64,000 nucleotides of DNA from CALINF01 sp039980455. Its GTDB lineage: Bacteria; Pseudomonadota; Gammaproteobacteria; Pseudomonadales; Halieaceae. A program made the position numbers and the translations under genes. The stretch is taken from the NCBI GenBank assembly GCA_039980455.1, contig JBDXCG010000004.1:248001-312000 (forward strand). The letters run 5' to 3'. How positions within the stretch are numbered: position 1 is the stretch's first letter; each line of letters starts with the position of its first letter. The notes below the pieces were generated by a model. It was not told the origin of the DNA, ran no database searches, and saw only the letters and a program-made list of their open reading frames with translations. Positions 35,367-44,939 of this stretch are shown here, piece by piece.

Positions 35367-36578
35367 CTATCTCTGGTAGCGGTCTGAAAAACCCAGTAGA
35401 TATAAAATAGCATCCAACCCCAGTGTGGAAATGGACTGCTCGGCTGACTGCTGCACCACAGGCTTTGCTCGAAATGCTATCCCCAGACCTGCTGCGCTGA
35501 GCATGGGTAGATCATTGGCTCCATCTCCCACTGCAATGACCTGCTCAAGTTGCAAACCCTCACGTGCGGCCAGCTCTTTGAGAAGCAGCGCTTTGCGATC
35601 ACCGTCTACTATTTCGCCAATCACGCGCCCAGTGAGCTTGCCATCAACAATATCAAGCTCGTTGGCATAAACATAATCTATGCCCAGGCGCTGCTGCAGG
35701 TACTTGGCAAAATAGGTAAAGCCCCCGGACAAAATTACGGTTTTGTACCCCAGAGACTTCAAGGTTGCGATCAGATGTTCCGCGCCCTCGGTGACCTTTA
35801 GTTTAGCGGCAATACGCTCTAGTGAAGATTCTTCCAGCCCCTCCAACAGTGCCAGCCGCTCACGAAAGCTTGAGGCAAAATCCAATTCGCCGCGCATCGC
35901 TCGCTCTGTAATCGCACTTACCTGATCACCAACACCAGCGGCAATGGCTAGTTCGTCAATCACTTCCGCTTCGATCAAGGTAGAGTCCATGTCGAACGCC
36001 ACAAGGCGACGATTGCGGCGGTACATATTGTCTCTTTGGAATGCGAGGTCAACTTCCAGATGGCTGGCGGTTTCCATCAGGTCCTTTCTGAAAGCCGGCT
36101 CATCAGCGAGCGGGCCGCGCAAGGAAAACTCAACACAGGCCTTGCTGAGCGGGGGTAGATCACCCAAGGGAATGCGACCAGAGAGCCGGTTGATGCTATC
36201 AATATTCAAACCGTGCCGGTGCACAACTTCGGTAACAAGCCCAAGCTGATTGGCCGTAATTTTTCGCGCTAAGAGGGTAACAATAAATCGCGCACGGCCC
36301 TGCGCATTCACCCAGCTTTCATAGCTTTGTGGCGTCACATCAGAGAATCGAGCCCGCAGCCCTTCAGCTTCGCCATAGGCGGTGAGTGCACCTACAACCT
36401 GCCTTCTGTGATCATGATCCGGTACTTCCACCAGGATACCGATCGACAACGTGGCATGAATAACCGCCTGACCAATATCCAGCACATTGACATCGTGCTC
36501 CGCCAGAATGGCTGTAATGCCAGCCGTAACACCTGGGTGATCGTCTCCGGAAAAAGTTATCAGCTGGATATCGCTCAA
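35367..36578 (-). CDS. serB: Phosphoserine phosphatase SerB
   Basis: Last step of serine synthesis. The 403-residue protein has two N-terminal ACT domains (LITFSGDDHPGVTAG and FIVTLLARKITANQLG) and the HAD phosphatase domain with the nucleophile in FDMDSTLIEAEVIDE, the Ser motif VILSGGFTYFAK, and VIAVGDGANDLPML. I chose the TTG at 36578 with AGGA 8 bases upstream; the upstream frame (to 36662) is not family-like. It converges with the PilZ-like gene and diverges from the membrane protein at 36737, as serB and ytjB do in enterics. Confidence 0.95.
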   Translation of the reverse strand: MSDIQLITFSGDDHPGVTAGITAILAEHDVNVLDIGQAVIHATLSIGILVEVPDHDHRRQVVGALTAYGEAEGLRARFSDVTPQSYESWVNAQGRARFIVTLLARKITANQLGLVTEVVHRHGLNIDSINRLSGRIPLGDLPPLSKACVEFSLRGPLADEPAFRKDLMETASHLEVDLAFQRDNMYRRNRRLVAFDMDSTLIEAEVIDELAIAAGVGDQVSAITERAMRGELDFASSFRERLALLEGLEESSLERIAAKLKVTEGAEHLIATLKSLGYKTVILSGGFTYFAKYLQQRLGIDYVYANELDIVDGKLTGRVIGEIVDGDRKALLLKELAAREGLQLEQVIAVGDGANDLPMLSAAGLGIAFRAKPVVQQSAEQSISTLGLDAILYLLGFSDRYQR

Positions 36579-36736
36579 GGCGTTGGTCCTACAGACTGTG
36601 AAGCGCGCTAGTGTACCTGTTGCTCCCAGTGAGGCAAAACCAATTCCCGGCTTCGTGAACAAGTGCTAACACAGCGTGGCTCTCCTCGGTATACTGCTCG
36701 CTTCGTCTCTGGGCCATAGTCTTTACCAAACATCGC

Positions 36737-37984
36737 TTGAAGAACCGCTTCATACAATTAGGTCTCAGCCAGCAACTCGCCCTGGTATGCGCTACGTCTT
36801 GCCTGATCGTAAGCCTCGCGCTGGTGGCACTGGCCGGCATCTCAGGCCAGCACCTACAAGAATCTCAGCAGGCTGAATACGGGAACGCACTCGCCAGCCA
36901 AATTGCGCGTCGTATAAGCACCGCGCTGGAGACTGGAGATCTTCTCAACGCCACAGCGTCGCTACAGCGCTTCGTAGAAACATCATCCGCTGAAAAGGTC
37001 GCCATTTTTGATGTGGAGGGGCGAGCTCTTGGGCAAGCCGGGTCGGCACTGGGCCGCAATTTACAAGAGTTCAACGCGCCTGTATTGATTGAAGACGACG
37101 TCGCGGGGGAAGTGGTGATAACAATCAGTACAGACACAGCGGCAGCCGCGAGATCCCGATTTCTGCTAAGCCTGGTGGGCCTGGCGATACTACTGAGCCT
37201 GACGGTTTATGCCATCACTTTACAGTTGGCTGCAGGCACCGCACGACGGGTGGCACAACTCGCACGAACGGTTTCTCTGGAAGATACGCCACAGGAGCGC
37301 ACACCGGGTAATGAACTGGCCCTACTCACTCGTAAGATAGAATCCCTGCCGATGGATCTGTTGCGCACTCGCAGTAGCGCAGGCCCCAAAGAAGAGAACT
37401 ACCAGTCTACTGCTGTGCTGTACCTTCATCTGGCGAGCCTTGCGGACTATGTGGATACGCTGGATGAGCACAGCTTGCATCGCTATACCGACAGACTACA
37501 CCAGGTGGTGTACGCTGCCGCCGGGTTCTACGGCGGCGAATTGCACGTTGTTCGACAGTTTGGCCTGGTTGTGTATTTTACCGGGGAGAACAGCGCGGGC
37601 AGCGCAGCGTTTCGTGCGGCCTCATGCGCCTGGCTAATCAGTACCGTCAGTCACGGCATGGAAAAGCAAATGAGCTTAACCCTGGGGATGGGCATGGCCA
37701 TCGGCTACAGCGAGCTGGGCGCCGGTGATGGCACGGATATCTATCCCGGGCTGTATATGCAATCTACATTGGACGAGTTACAACTCAGCGGCTCAGGCGC
37801 TGTGGGCGTCATTCGCCTCAGCGATGCTGTTTGCAATGATGTCGATGTTGCAGGACGGCTGAACTTGAAAGCATCGGATCACGATGGCGCTCCGGCGGAG
37901 CTCGCAGGGTTCGAAGGGCCCTACGATGACCTGCTCGAACGCCAGTTACGCCTCATCCTTCGCCGTTTAGAGGAGCCAGCCTAG
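36737..37984 (+). CDS. AhpA/YtjB-like membrane protein with degenerate cyclase-like domain
   Basis: A 415-residue inner-membrane protein. One helix at about 14-38 and another at 142-165 enclose a periplasmic domain, a layout like enteric Smp/YtjB, also divergent from serB. A HAMP-like stretch follows. Residues about 220-380 resemble a class III nucleotidyl cyclase fold (AVLYLHLASLADYVDTL, FYGGELHVVRQFGLVVYF), but the two metal-binding Asp positions are not acidic, so it is probably inactive. The start is TTG at 36737. The role is unknown; a signalling or membrane-stress function is possible. Confidence 0.68.
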   Translation: MKNRFIQLGLSQQLALVCATSCLIVSLALVALAGISGQHLQESQQAEYGNALASQIARRISTALETGDLLNATASLQRFVETSSAEKVAIFDVEGRALGQAGSALGRNLQEFNAPVLIEDDVAGEVVITISTDTAAAARSRFLLSLVGLAILLSLTVYAITLQLAAGTARRVAQLARTVSLEDTPQERTPGNELALLTRKIESLPMDLLRTRSSAGPKEENYQSTAVLYLHLASLADYVDTLDEHSLHRYTDRLHQVVYAAAGFYGGELHVVRQFGLVVYFTGENSAGSAAFRAASCAWLISTVSHGMEKQMSLTLGMGMAIGYSELGAGDGTDIYPGLYMQSTLDELQLSGSGAVGVIRLSDAVCNDVDVAGRLNLKASDHDGAPAELAGFEGPYDDLLERQLRLILRRLEEPA

Positions 37985-38009
37985 CCCTTAGTAAACCAGG
38001 GTTCTCGGG

Positions 38010-40268
38010 TTAGCCTTTTCTCTCCACCGTCATACCGTCAACTTTCTGGAAGCCTCGTGGCAACTTATTGCCGCGGCGACCGCGCTCTCCCTGATAGTGC
38101 TCTAGCTCGTTGAACTTCAGCTTGAGATGACGCTTACCCGCATAAACTACCAGTGCATCGTTATCCGTAAGCACCTGAACCGCTACCACAAACTCCTCGC
38201 GGCTTACGACGCGTGCGCCGGGAATCCCAATGATTTTATTGCCCTTACCGCGAGCGAGTTGCGGTAAGTCAGCGAGCGGGAATAGCAAGAGCCGGCCCTC
38301 GTTTGACACTGCGGCCACCCACGAAGATTCCGTTTCACGCACGCCCGCAGGTTGAATCACCAACCCTCCTTTGGGTAGTTTTAACGCTGCCTTACCCGCT
38401 CGGTTTTTGGTTTGCAGATCTGCGAGCTTTGCCACAAACCCATAGCCTGCATCACTCGCCAACAGATAAAGGTCTTCTGGCGCACCCATCATCAGGCCCT
38501 CGAACGTTGCGCCAGAGGGTGGATTGATCCTGCCGGTTACGGGTTCTCCCTGACCACGGGCAGACGGCAGATTATGTGAGGAAACGGTATAGGCTCTGCC
38601 CGTTGAGTCGAGGATAATCGCAGGCTGGTTGCTCTTGCCGTGGGCAGCCATTTTGAAGCCATCGCCCGATTTATAGCTCAGTGCCTCGGGGTCAATATCA
38701 TGGCCTTTAGCCGCTCGTATCCAGCCTTTTTCAGACATGACCACGGTAATCGGGTCGGCGCTCATCAACTCCAGCTCGCTGAATGCCCTGGCCTCCTCTC
38801 GCTCTGCCAATGGCGAACGACGATCGTCGCCGTACTCTTCAGCAACAGCCTTAAGCTCTTTCTTTATCAGGGTTTTCAGCCGAGCATCGCTGCCCAGAGT
38901 TTTCTCAAGCTGGTCACGCTCTTGTTCGAGTTCGTCTTGCTCGCCCTTGATCTTCATTTCCTCAAGCTTGGCAAGATTGCGCAACTTGAGTTCCAGAATC
39001 GCTTCCGCCTGCACGTCTGAGATACTGAAACGCTCCATCAACGCCGGCTTGGGCTTTTCCGCCGTTCGGATGATATGAATCACCTCGTCGATGTTCAGAT
39101 AAGCAACCAGATAACCTTCCAAAATATGAATCCGCTTGAGGACTTTTTCCAAACGGAACTGGAGTCGACGGCGGACTGTTTCAGTACGAAACTTCAGCCA
39201 CTCCTTGAGGATTTTGTCGAGGGATTTCACTGCAGGGCGTCCGTCGATCCCAATCATGTTCAGGTTAACCCGGTAGCTTCGCTCCAGATCGGTTGACGCA
39301 AACAGGTGGCTCATCAACGCTTCATGATCCACCCGGTTGGAGCGCGGCACAATCACAAGGCGCGTGGGGTTTTCATGATCAGATTCGTCACGCAGGTCGG
39401 CAACCATAGGCAGCTTTTTCGCCTGCATCTGTGCCGCAATCTGCTCCAGAACACGCGAACCCGATACCTGGTACGGCAACGCATTAACTACGATATCGCC
39501 AGACTCTTTCTCCCATACCGCGCGCATCCGCAATCCACCGCGACCGCTGGCATACATCGCCGCTATCTCATCTCGAGGAGTAATGATCTCGGCTTCCGTC
39601 GGAAAATCCGGTGCCAGGATCAGTTCACATATTTCCTCCAGCGAGGTTTTCGGGGCTTCCAGCAGTTTGATGGCTGCCGTGACAACTTCCCTTAAATTGT
39701 GTGGCGGCACATCGGTAGCCATCCCCACTGCAATTCCGGTGGTGCCATTGAGCAATACATTGGGTACTTGCGCAGGCAGTACCGAGGGCTCTTCAAGGGT
39801 GCCGTCAAAATTGGGCACCCAATCGACTGTACCCTGGCCGAGTTCAGCCAACAGTACCTCTGCATACGCTGTGAGGCGTGATTCGGTATAGCGCATAGCG
39901 GCGAAAGACTTGGGGTCGTCAGGTGAGCCCCAGTTGCCCTGCCCATCTACCAGTGGGTAGCGATAACTGAAGTCCTGTGCCATCAGGACCATTGCCTCGT
40001 ACGCAGCACTATCACCGTGAGGATGAAACTTACCAATCACATCACCCACGGTACGTGCCGACTTCTTGAATTTCGCGCTCGCCTTGAGGCCGAGTTCGCT
40101 CATTGCGTAAACAATGCGTCGCTGCACCGGCTTGAGACCATCGCCTATATTTGGCAGCGCTCGATCCAAAATGACATACATGGAGTAATCCAGGTAGGCC
40201 TTCTCGGCATACTGCTTGAGAGACACCACCTCGGTGCCATCATTTTCAATTTGTACAGAATCAGACAT
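38010..40268 (-). CDS. parC: DNA topoisomerase IV subunit A ParC
   Basis: The DNA-cutting subunit (752 residues) of topoisomerase IV, which unlinks daughter chromosomes. The catalytic tyrosine lies in AAMRYTESRLTAYAE. The quinolone-resistance region HPHGDSAAYEAM keeps the Ser and Glu of the wild-type, drug-sensitive form. The C-terminal region has the weaker beta-pinwheel repeats (GRAYTVSSHNLPSARGQGEP). parE is not in the window. It converges with the preceding membrane-protein gene, 25 bases apart. Confidence 0.97.
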   Translation of the reverse strand: MSDSVQIENDGTEVVSLKQYAEKAYLDYSMYVILDRALPNIGDGLKPVQRRIVYAMSELGLKASAKFKKSARTVGDVIGKFHPHGDSAAYEAMVLMAQDFSYRYPLVDGQGNWGSPDDPKSFAAMRYTESRLTAYAEVLLAELGQGTVDWVPNFDGTLEEPSVLPAQVPNVLLNGTTGIAVGMATDVPPHNLREVVTAAIKLLEAPKTSLEEICELILAPDFPTEAEIITPRDEIAAMYASGRGGLRMRAVWEKESGDIVVNALPYQVSGSRVLEQIAAQMQAKKLPMVADLRDESDHENPTRLVIVPRSNRVDHEALMSHLFASTDLERSYRVNLNMIGIDGRPAVKSLDKILKEWLKFRTETVRRRLQFRLEKVLKRIHILEGYLVAYLNIDEVIHIIRTAEKPKPALMERFSISDVQAEAILELKLRNLAKLEEMKIKGEQDELEQERDQLEKTLGSDARLKTLIKKELKAVAEEYGDDRRSPLAEREEARAFSELELMSADPITVVMSEKGWIRAAKGHDIDPEALSYKSGDGFKMAAHGKSNQPAIILDSTGRAYTVSSHNLPSARGQGEPVTGRINPPSGATFEGLMMGAPEDLYLLASDAGYGFVAKLADLQTKNRAGKAALKLPKGGLVIQPAGVRETESSWVAAVSNEGRLLLFPLADLPQLARGKGNKIIGIPGARVVSREEFVVAVQVLTDNDALVVYAGKRHLKLKFNELEHYQGERGRRGNKLPRGFQKVDGMTVERKG

Positions 40269-40365
40269 TCCGTTTATCCGTTGTAGTCATAGAGCGCCAT
40301 TCATTTAGCGGCTGCCCAGGTAGAGACCGCGCTATCAAACAGCAGGAAACAAGAATTGAATAGAT

Positions 40366-41172
40366 CTAGCCGGATCTATTCTGCAATCCAACCAATTGTT
40401 CGTTAAGGTTAACTATCGAATTGGCCATATCGACCAGCAAGCTGTGAATAGTCGCGGGATTACTGCGGATCAGATCTGTGAACTGCTCCTTGGGAACCTT
40501 GACCACGGAGCAGAGTGTTTTCGCTCTTACCGTCGCACTGCGATCAGCATGCGTCAGCGCCGCCATCGCCCCGAAAATTTCACCCTCGCTGATACGTCCA
40601 ACGATAACATCATCGACCAGTACATCAGCAATACCCGAGGTAAGATTAAACACAAAGTCGGCGCGCTCACCTTGCTCGATAATCACATCACCGGGCTCAT
40701 ACAGCTCAAAGCCAGGTGTTGCGGCCGTCTCACTATCTGTCAACGATGCGGTCAAGCGCAGCATCATGCCAGAGTAGGTGATTAGCATACGCGTCCATAA
40801 TTTCACCCCGGTGGGGTCACCAAAGACTTTCTGCATAAACTCCATCGCAGGGTACGCATACAAGCTCGCGCCCGCCTCACTACCGTAGAGAACGGCGATA
40901 TCGACATCGGTGTGCCCGGCAATATCGGGTAATAGAAGATCGCCCTCATCCAGAATGAACACTGTACTGCCCTTGTAGCGCGCGGTGATCGAGCCACTGT
41001 CTACGACATAAAACTTGCCACCGTCAAAGCCGCGAAAGTTACCGGCAGGGGTTACTTCCACTTCCATCCGCACGGGAGGGATACCAGAGAGATCGGTAAG
41101 CGCAGCAACAAGTTCCTTGAACTGCTCGTCTAGCAGCGCAAAGTCTTGGGCGAGTTCAGCATTTGCCAACAT
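40366..41172 (-). CDS. Cyclic-nucleotide-binding-domain protein (two tandem cNMP-like domains)
   Basis: A 268-residue protein with two cNMP-type beta barrels. The second (about 150-265) is well formed: GDVIIEQGERADFVFNLTSG, VGRISEGEIFGAMAALTHAD and RSATVRAKTLCSVVKV. The first (about 30-120) is poorer (FYVVDSGSITARYKGSTVF). There is no helix-turn-helix, so it is not a Crp-type regulator. In the second, GAMAALTHADRSATVRA follows the phosphate-binding cassette pattern, with Glu replaced in part. ATG at 41172 has AAGG 8 bases upstream; ATG at 41178 is possible. The ligand and output are unknown. Confidence 0.8.
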   Translation of the reverse strand: MLANAELAQDFALLDEQFKELVAALTDLSGIPPVRMEVEVTPAGNFRGFDGGKFYVVDSGSITARYKGSTVFILDEGDLLLPDIAGHTDVDIAVLYGSEAGASLYAYPAMEFMQKVFGDPTGVKLWTRMLITYSGMMLRLTASLTDSETAATPGFELYEPGDVIIEQGERADFVFNLTSGIADVLVDDVIVGRISEGEIFGAMAALTHADRSATVRAKTLCSVVKVPKEQFTDLIRSNPATIHSLLVDMANSIVNLNEQLVGLQNRSG

Positions 41173-41391
41173 GGGCATGGCCTTATAGTTGTCTGCAGCG
41201 CGCTGCGATGGCGCGCTTGTGAAACCTCAGCTTAGGTACAGCTCTCTTCACACCCGCAGGCGCAAACGATGCACTATAGTAGCAACTTACTGCCAGACGT
41301 AGAACGGGTAATAGCGAATTTACAGACCTTAAACTCTACCGCTGACGCGCCGATACCAGTAACATCTCGCCATCACTACTGAGGAAGCACC

Positions 41392-41874
41392 GTGAATATT
41401 GGCCGCGATACCATTGCAACCTTCCACTACTCACTAAAAGACGACTCTGGCGTCGAGCTGGAGAGCTCTCAGGATGCGCAGCCCACCGCGTATCTGCACG
41501 GCGCGAACAATATCATTGGGGGGCTAGAAGAAGCCCTTGAAGGTCATGTTGCGGGGGATTCGGTGTCAGTGACCTTAGAGCCAGAAAAGGCCTATGGCCT
41601 GCGCAGGCCCGAGCAATTGCAAAAAGTGCCCGTCAAACATCTGGTATTCAAGGGCAAGCTGCGCCCTGGAATGAGTGTGCACCTAAATACCAGTGAAGGC
41701 AGGCGGCCTGTCTCAGTAACCAAAGTTGGCCGGCACAGTGCGGAGATAGACACAAATCACCCACTCGCGGGCAAGACGCTGCACTTTGCCATCGATATCC
41801 TGGACGTCCGCCAGGCCACGGCAGAGGAAATCTCTCACGGCCACGCGCACGGCCCGGGTGGGCATTCGCACTAA
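41392..41874 (+). CDS. slyD: FKBP-type peptidyl-prolyl isomerase SlyD
   Basis: A 160-residue cytosolic proline isomerase and chaperone, also a metallochaperone for nickel. The FKBP core opens with TIATFHYSLKDDSGVELESS and contains the insert-in-flap domain (GLRRPEQLQKVPVKHLVF onwards). The C-terminus is His-rich (SHGHAHGPGGHSH), shorter than in E. coli but suited to metal binding. The GTG start has GAGGAAG 7 bases upstream. The elaA start is just after the stop. Confidence 0.92.
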   Translation: MNIGRDTIATFHYSLKDDSGVELESSQDAQPTAYLHGANNIIGGLEEALEGHVAGDSVSVTLEPEKAYGLRRPEQLQKVPVKHLVFKGKLRPGMSVHLNTSEGRRPVSVTKVGRHSAEIDTNHPLAGKTLHFAIDILDVRQATAEEISHGHAHGPGGHSH

Positions 41875-41875
41875 C

Positions 41876-42331
41876 ATGACTCTCAATTGGCAAACAACAG
41901 CGTTTGAGGACCTTACCCCGGCACAACTGTATGCAATTTTGCAGCTACGCCAGGACGTCTTCATTATCGAGCAGGATTGTATCTATCCCGATCTGGATAA
42001 TTTGGATTCTCTAGCAACACACATGTGTGCCTGGAACAGCAACAACATTGTCGCGTACCAACGCTGCTTACCCCCCGGAGCCAGCTATGAGGAGAGCTCT
42101 ATAGGACGCATCGTGGTTGCTCCGGCTGGGCGCGGCTTAAAACTGGGACGAGAACTGGTGCAGCGCGGCATTGATTACAATCGAGCGCGGTGGCCCAATT
42201 CAAATATACAGATAGGTGCACAAGCGCACCTGCAGAACTTCTACGGCAGCCTGGGCTTTACATCTCTGGGCGATGAATACGTCGAGGATGGAATTCCACA
42301 TCGGCACATGCTGCTGGACTGCGCCGCTTAG
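41876..42331 (+). CDS. elaA: GNAT acetyltransferase of the ElaA family
   Basis: A 151-residue GNAT-fold protein. Typical ElaA blocks are AILQLRQDVFIIEQDCIYPD, SIGRIVVAPAGRGLKLGREL (acetyl-CoA pyrophosphate loop) and IQIGAQAHLQNFYGSLGF. The substrate is not established. I use the ATG at 41876, one base after slyD; a longer frame runs into slyD. It ends where dtd begins on the opposite strand (42332), with no spacing. Confidence 0.9.
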   Translation: MTLNWQTTAFEDLTPAQLYAILQLRQDVFIIEQDCIYPDLDNLDSLATHMCAWNSNNIVAYQRCLPPGASYEESSIGRIVVAPAGRGLKLGRELVQRGIDYNRARWPNSNIQIGAQAHLQNFYGSLGFTSLGDEYVEDGIPHRHMLLDCAA

Positions 42332-42772
42332 TCAATCAAGCTCTAGCAGAAACGTTACCGGGCCATCATTGACAAGCGCGACTTGCATATCTGCCCCAAA
42401 AGAGCCTGCCGCAACGGGAGCATGTTTGGTCTTCAAGCTGGTAAGCATCGTTTCGTAAAGCCCCTGCGCCTCCGCCGGCGGCAGTGCACTGGAAAAACTG
42501 GGCCGCAGGCCCTTGCGGGTATCTGCCGATAATGTGAACTGCGACACCAGCAGCACTCCACCACCGATATCAGCAACACTACGGTTCATCCTGCCGGAAT
42601 CATCAGCAAATAATCGATAGGCCAGAATCTTGTCGAGCATTCGCTCGCCCAGTTCTGGACTGTCGTTTTTGTCTAACCCGAGCAGTACTAGAAGTCCCTG
42701 CTCAATCTCACCGACGATTACATCATCGACACAGACGCTGGCTTGACGGACACGTTGCAGCAGCGCTTTCAT
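42332..42772 (-). CDS. dtd: D-aminoacyl-tRNA deacylase Dtd
   Basis: A 146-residue homodimeric enzyme that hydrolyses D-aminoacyl-tRNAs and mischarged glycyl-tRNA(Ala). It carries the two signatures of the active site: VSQFTLSADTRKG (SQxT) and NDGPVTFLLEL (NxGPVT) near the C-terminus. The N-terminus MKALLQRVRQASVCVDD is characteristic. It follows typA with a 7-base gap on the same strand and converges on elaA. Confidence 0.97.
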   Translation of the reverse strand: MKALLQRVRQASVCVDDVIVGEIEQGLLVLLGLDKNDSPELGERMLDKILAYRLFADDSGRMNRSVADIGGGVLLVSQFTLSADTRKGLRPSFSSALPPAEAQGLYETMLTSLKTKHAPVAAGSFGADMQVALVNDGPVTFLLELD

Positions 42773-42779
42773 GCAACAA

Positions 42780-44591
42780 CTAGCCGCGGCTGGCGCGTCG
42801 GCGCTCGTGCTCCTGGAGCAACTTCTTGCGCAAGCGGATACTCTCGGGCGTTACCTCAACCAACTCATCTTCCTCGATAAACTCAAGGGCCTGCTCCAGG
42901 GTATGTCGTACGGGCGGCGTCAGAGTCAACGCTTCATCCGTGCCCGACGCTCGCACATTGGTCAGCTGCTTGGCCTTGGTTGGGTTTACCGTCAGGTCAT
43001 TGTTGCGGCTGTGTAAGCCAATGATTTGCCCTTCGTAGACATCCACGTTTGGATCGATATAGAGACGACCCCTGTCCTGAAGGTTGAACAGTCCATAGGC
43101 CAACGTCTTGCCCTTGACCATAGACACGAGCACACCGTTGGTGCGGTGGATCATCTCCGCATTCTTTACGGGACCGTAGTGATCAAACACGTGAGTCATG
43201 ATGCCACTGCCCGACGTCATCGTGAGAAACTGTGAGCGGAAGCCGATCAAACCACGAGCCGGTACGATAAACTCTAGTCGTACTCGCCCCTTGCCATCTG
43301 GAACCATGTTTTCAAGCTCAGCACGGCGCAAACCCAGCTCTTCCATGATGGAGCCCTGATGCTGGTCCTCGCAGTCGATTACCAGCTGCTCGAACGGCTC
43401 TTGCAACACACCGTCGATCTCACGCTGAATAACCTCGGGTCTGGACACACCAAGTTCAAAGCCTTCCCGACGCATCGTTTCGATCAATACCGATAAATGC
43501 AATTCACCGCGGCCCGATACTTTAAATTTATCTGGGGTATCACCTGGCTCAACACGCAATGCCACATTGTGAATCAACTCGCGCTCCAAGCGCTCTTTGA
43601 TGTTGCGCGTGGTGACGAACTTACCTTCCTTGCCAGCAAAGGGTGAATCATTCACCTGAAAAGTCATGCTGACAGTAGGTTCATCAACGGTCAGTGGCGG
43701 TAGCGCCTCTACATTGTCTGAAGAGCACAGAGTGTCCGAGATATTCAGACCCTCGATGCCTGTTACACACACGATGTCACCAGCCTCGGCACTCTCTACA
43801 TCAACCCGCTCCAGTCCGCTATAACCCATGACCTGCAGCACGCGGCCATTACGGGTATTACCCTGACTATCGACAACCACCACGGGGGAATTTGGCTTGA
43901 GCACACCGCGGGTGATTCGCCCCACGCCGATAACGCCCACATAGCTGTTGTAGTCCAGTGCGCTGATCTGCAGCTGCAGTGGTCCATCGGCATTCACTTC
44001 CGGCGCGGGCACATGCTCAACCACAGACTCAAACAACGGCTGCATATCGGTAGCCATGTCTTCATGGTCCAGCCCTGCAATTCCTTCAATGGCTGAGGCA
44101 AAGATAACCGGGAAGTCCAGCTGCTCCTCAGTGGCGCCAAGCTTGTCGAACAGGTCAAACACCTGGTCCACGACCCAATCAGGACGCGCTCCGGGTCTAT
44201 CCACCTTGTTAACGACAACAATGGGACGCAGGCCGCGTTCAAATGCCTTGGAGGTAACGAACCGCGTCTGGGGCATAGGGCCATCTACTGCATCAACCAA
44301 CAGCAGAACAGAATCAACCATCGAAAGCACCCGCTCCACTTCGCCACCGAAATCGGCGTGCCCGGGTGTATCAACGATGTTAATGCGAAAGTCGTTCCAC
44401 TTGATGGCCGTATTTTTGGCCAAAATGGTAATGCCGCGCTCACGCTCCTGATCATTGGAGTCCATGATGCGCTCAGCGCCCTCACTGCGACGGTCTAGCG
44501 TGCCAGATTGCTGTAACAGGCAGTCCACCAAGGTGGTTTTACCATGGTCAACGTGGGCAATAATGGCAATATTTCTGAGGTCATCAATCAC
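42780..44591 (-). CDS. typA: Translational GTPase TypA/BipA
   Basis: A 603-residue ribosome-associated GTPase with roles in ribosome assembly at low temperature and stress. G1 is AHVDHGKTTLVD; switch and G3 follow in RERGITILAKNT and VDTPGHADFGGEVER; G4 is VVNKVDRPGAR. Domain V and the TypA-specific C-terminal domain are present to LLQEHERRRASRG. The GTG at 44591 with AGGAAAA upstream gives the typical start (VIDDLRNIAIIAHVD); the frame is open to 44759. dtd follows. Confidence 0.96.
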   Translation of the reverse strand: MIDDLRNIAIIAHVDHGKTTLVDCLLQQSGTLDRRSEGAERIMDSNDQERERGITILAKNTAIKWNDFRINIVDTPGHADFGGEVERVLSMVDSVLLLVDAVDGPMPQTRFVTSKAFERGLRPIVVVNKVDRPGARPDWVVDQVFDLFDKLGATEEQLDFPVIFASAIEGIAGLDHEDMATDMQPLFESVVEHVPAPEVNADGPLQLQISALDYNSYVGVIGVGRITRGVLKPNSPVVVVDSQGNTRNGRVLQVMGYSGLERVDVESAEAGDIVCVTGIEGLNISDTLCSSDNVEALPPLTVDEPTVSMTFQVNDSPFAGKEGKFVTTRNIKERLERELIHNVALRVEPGDTPDKFKVSGRGELHLSVLIETMRREGFELGVSRPEVIQREIDGVLQEPFEQLVIDCEDQHQGSIMEELGLRRAELENMVPDGKGRVRLEFIVPARGLIGFRSQFLTMTSGSGIMTHVFDHYGPVKNAEMIHRTNGVLVSMVKGKTLAYGLFNLQDRGRLYIDPNVDVYEGQIIGLHSRNNDLTVNPTKAKQLTNVRASGTDEALTLTPPVRHTLEQALEFIEEDELVEVTPESIRLRKKLLQEHERRRASRG

Positions 44592-44812
44592 GAGATTTTC
44601 CTGTGCCGGAAGGGCTTGCGAAAAAGGCGCGGAGTATACCGCAAGTACCGATCCTGCAGGTGTGAATTGTGCGCCGAAATGACCAGTCGCGTGAACTACG
44701 ACAATGCCGTCAGGATCTGGCTCCACAATTAGAGCCGCAGAGAGGCGAAATATTGTCATGCACCAGCTAAGCTTTAGAATTCAGCGAGCATTACGACGAA
44801 AGTTCTCGACAA

Positions 44813-44831
44813 TGCGCACCGATTTGGCGCA
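44813..44831 (+). promoter_or_regulatory. NtrC enhancer site 1 of glnA
   Basis: GCGCACCGATTTGGCGCA-like dyad: half-sites GCACC and GGCGC with a 5-base centre, one mismatch from the GCACC-N5-GGTGC consensus. Its centre is about 22 bases (two helical turns) from site 2 and about 128 bases before the predicted start of transcription. Confidence 0.72.
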
Positions 44832-44835
44832 TCTT

Positions 44836-44852
44836 CGCACCACAATGGTGCG
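44836..44852 (+). promoter_or_regulatory. NtrC enhancer site 2 of glnA
   Basis: A perfect GCACC-N5-GGTGC dyad (CGCACCACAATGGTGCG). It lies about 106 bases upstream of the predicted sigma54 transcription start, the spacing expected for a strong NtrC enhancer. Confidence 0.9.
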
Positions 44853-44923
44853 AAAGTCGTGCCGTTGGGGAGAGTAGGATCCCTTTTGCTTTAATAAACA
44901 ATGGGTTATTCGCGGCACTCTTT

Positions 44924-44939
44924 TGGCACAGCTCTTGCT
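44924..44939 (+). promoter_or_regulatory. Sigma54 promoter of glnA
   Basis: TGGCAC-N5-TTGCT: the -24 GG (44925-44926) and -12 GC (44937-44938) are exactly 10 bases apart. This fits the RpoN consensus with no mismatch in the core. The glnA ATG is about 110 bases beyond the expected start. Confidence 0.95.
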
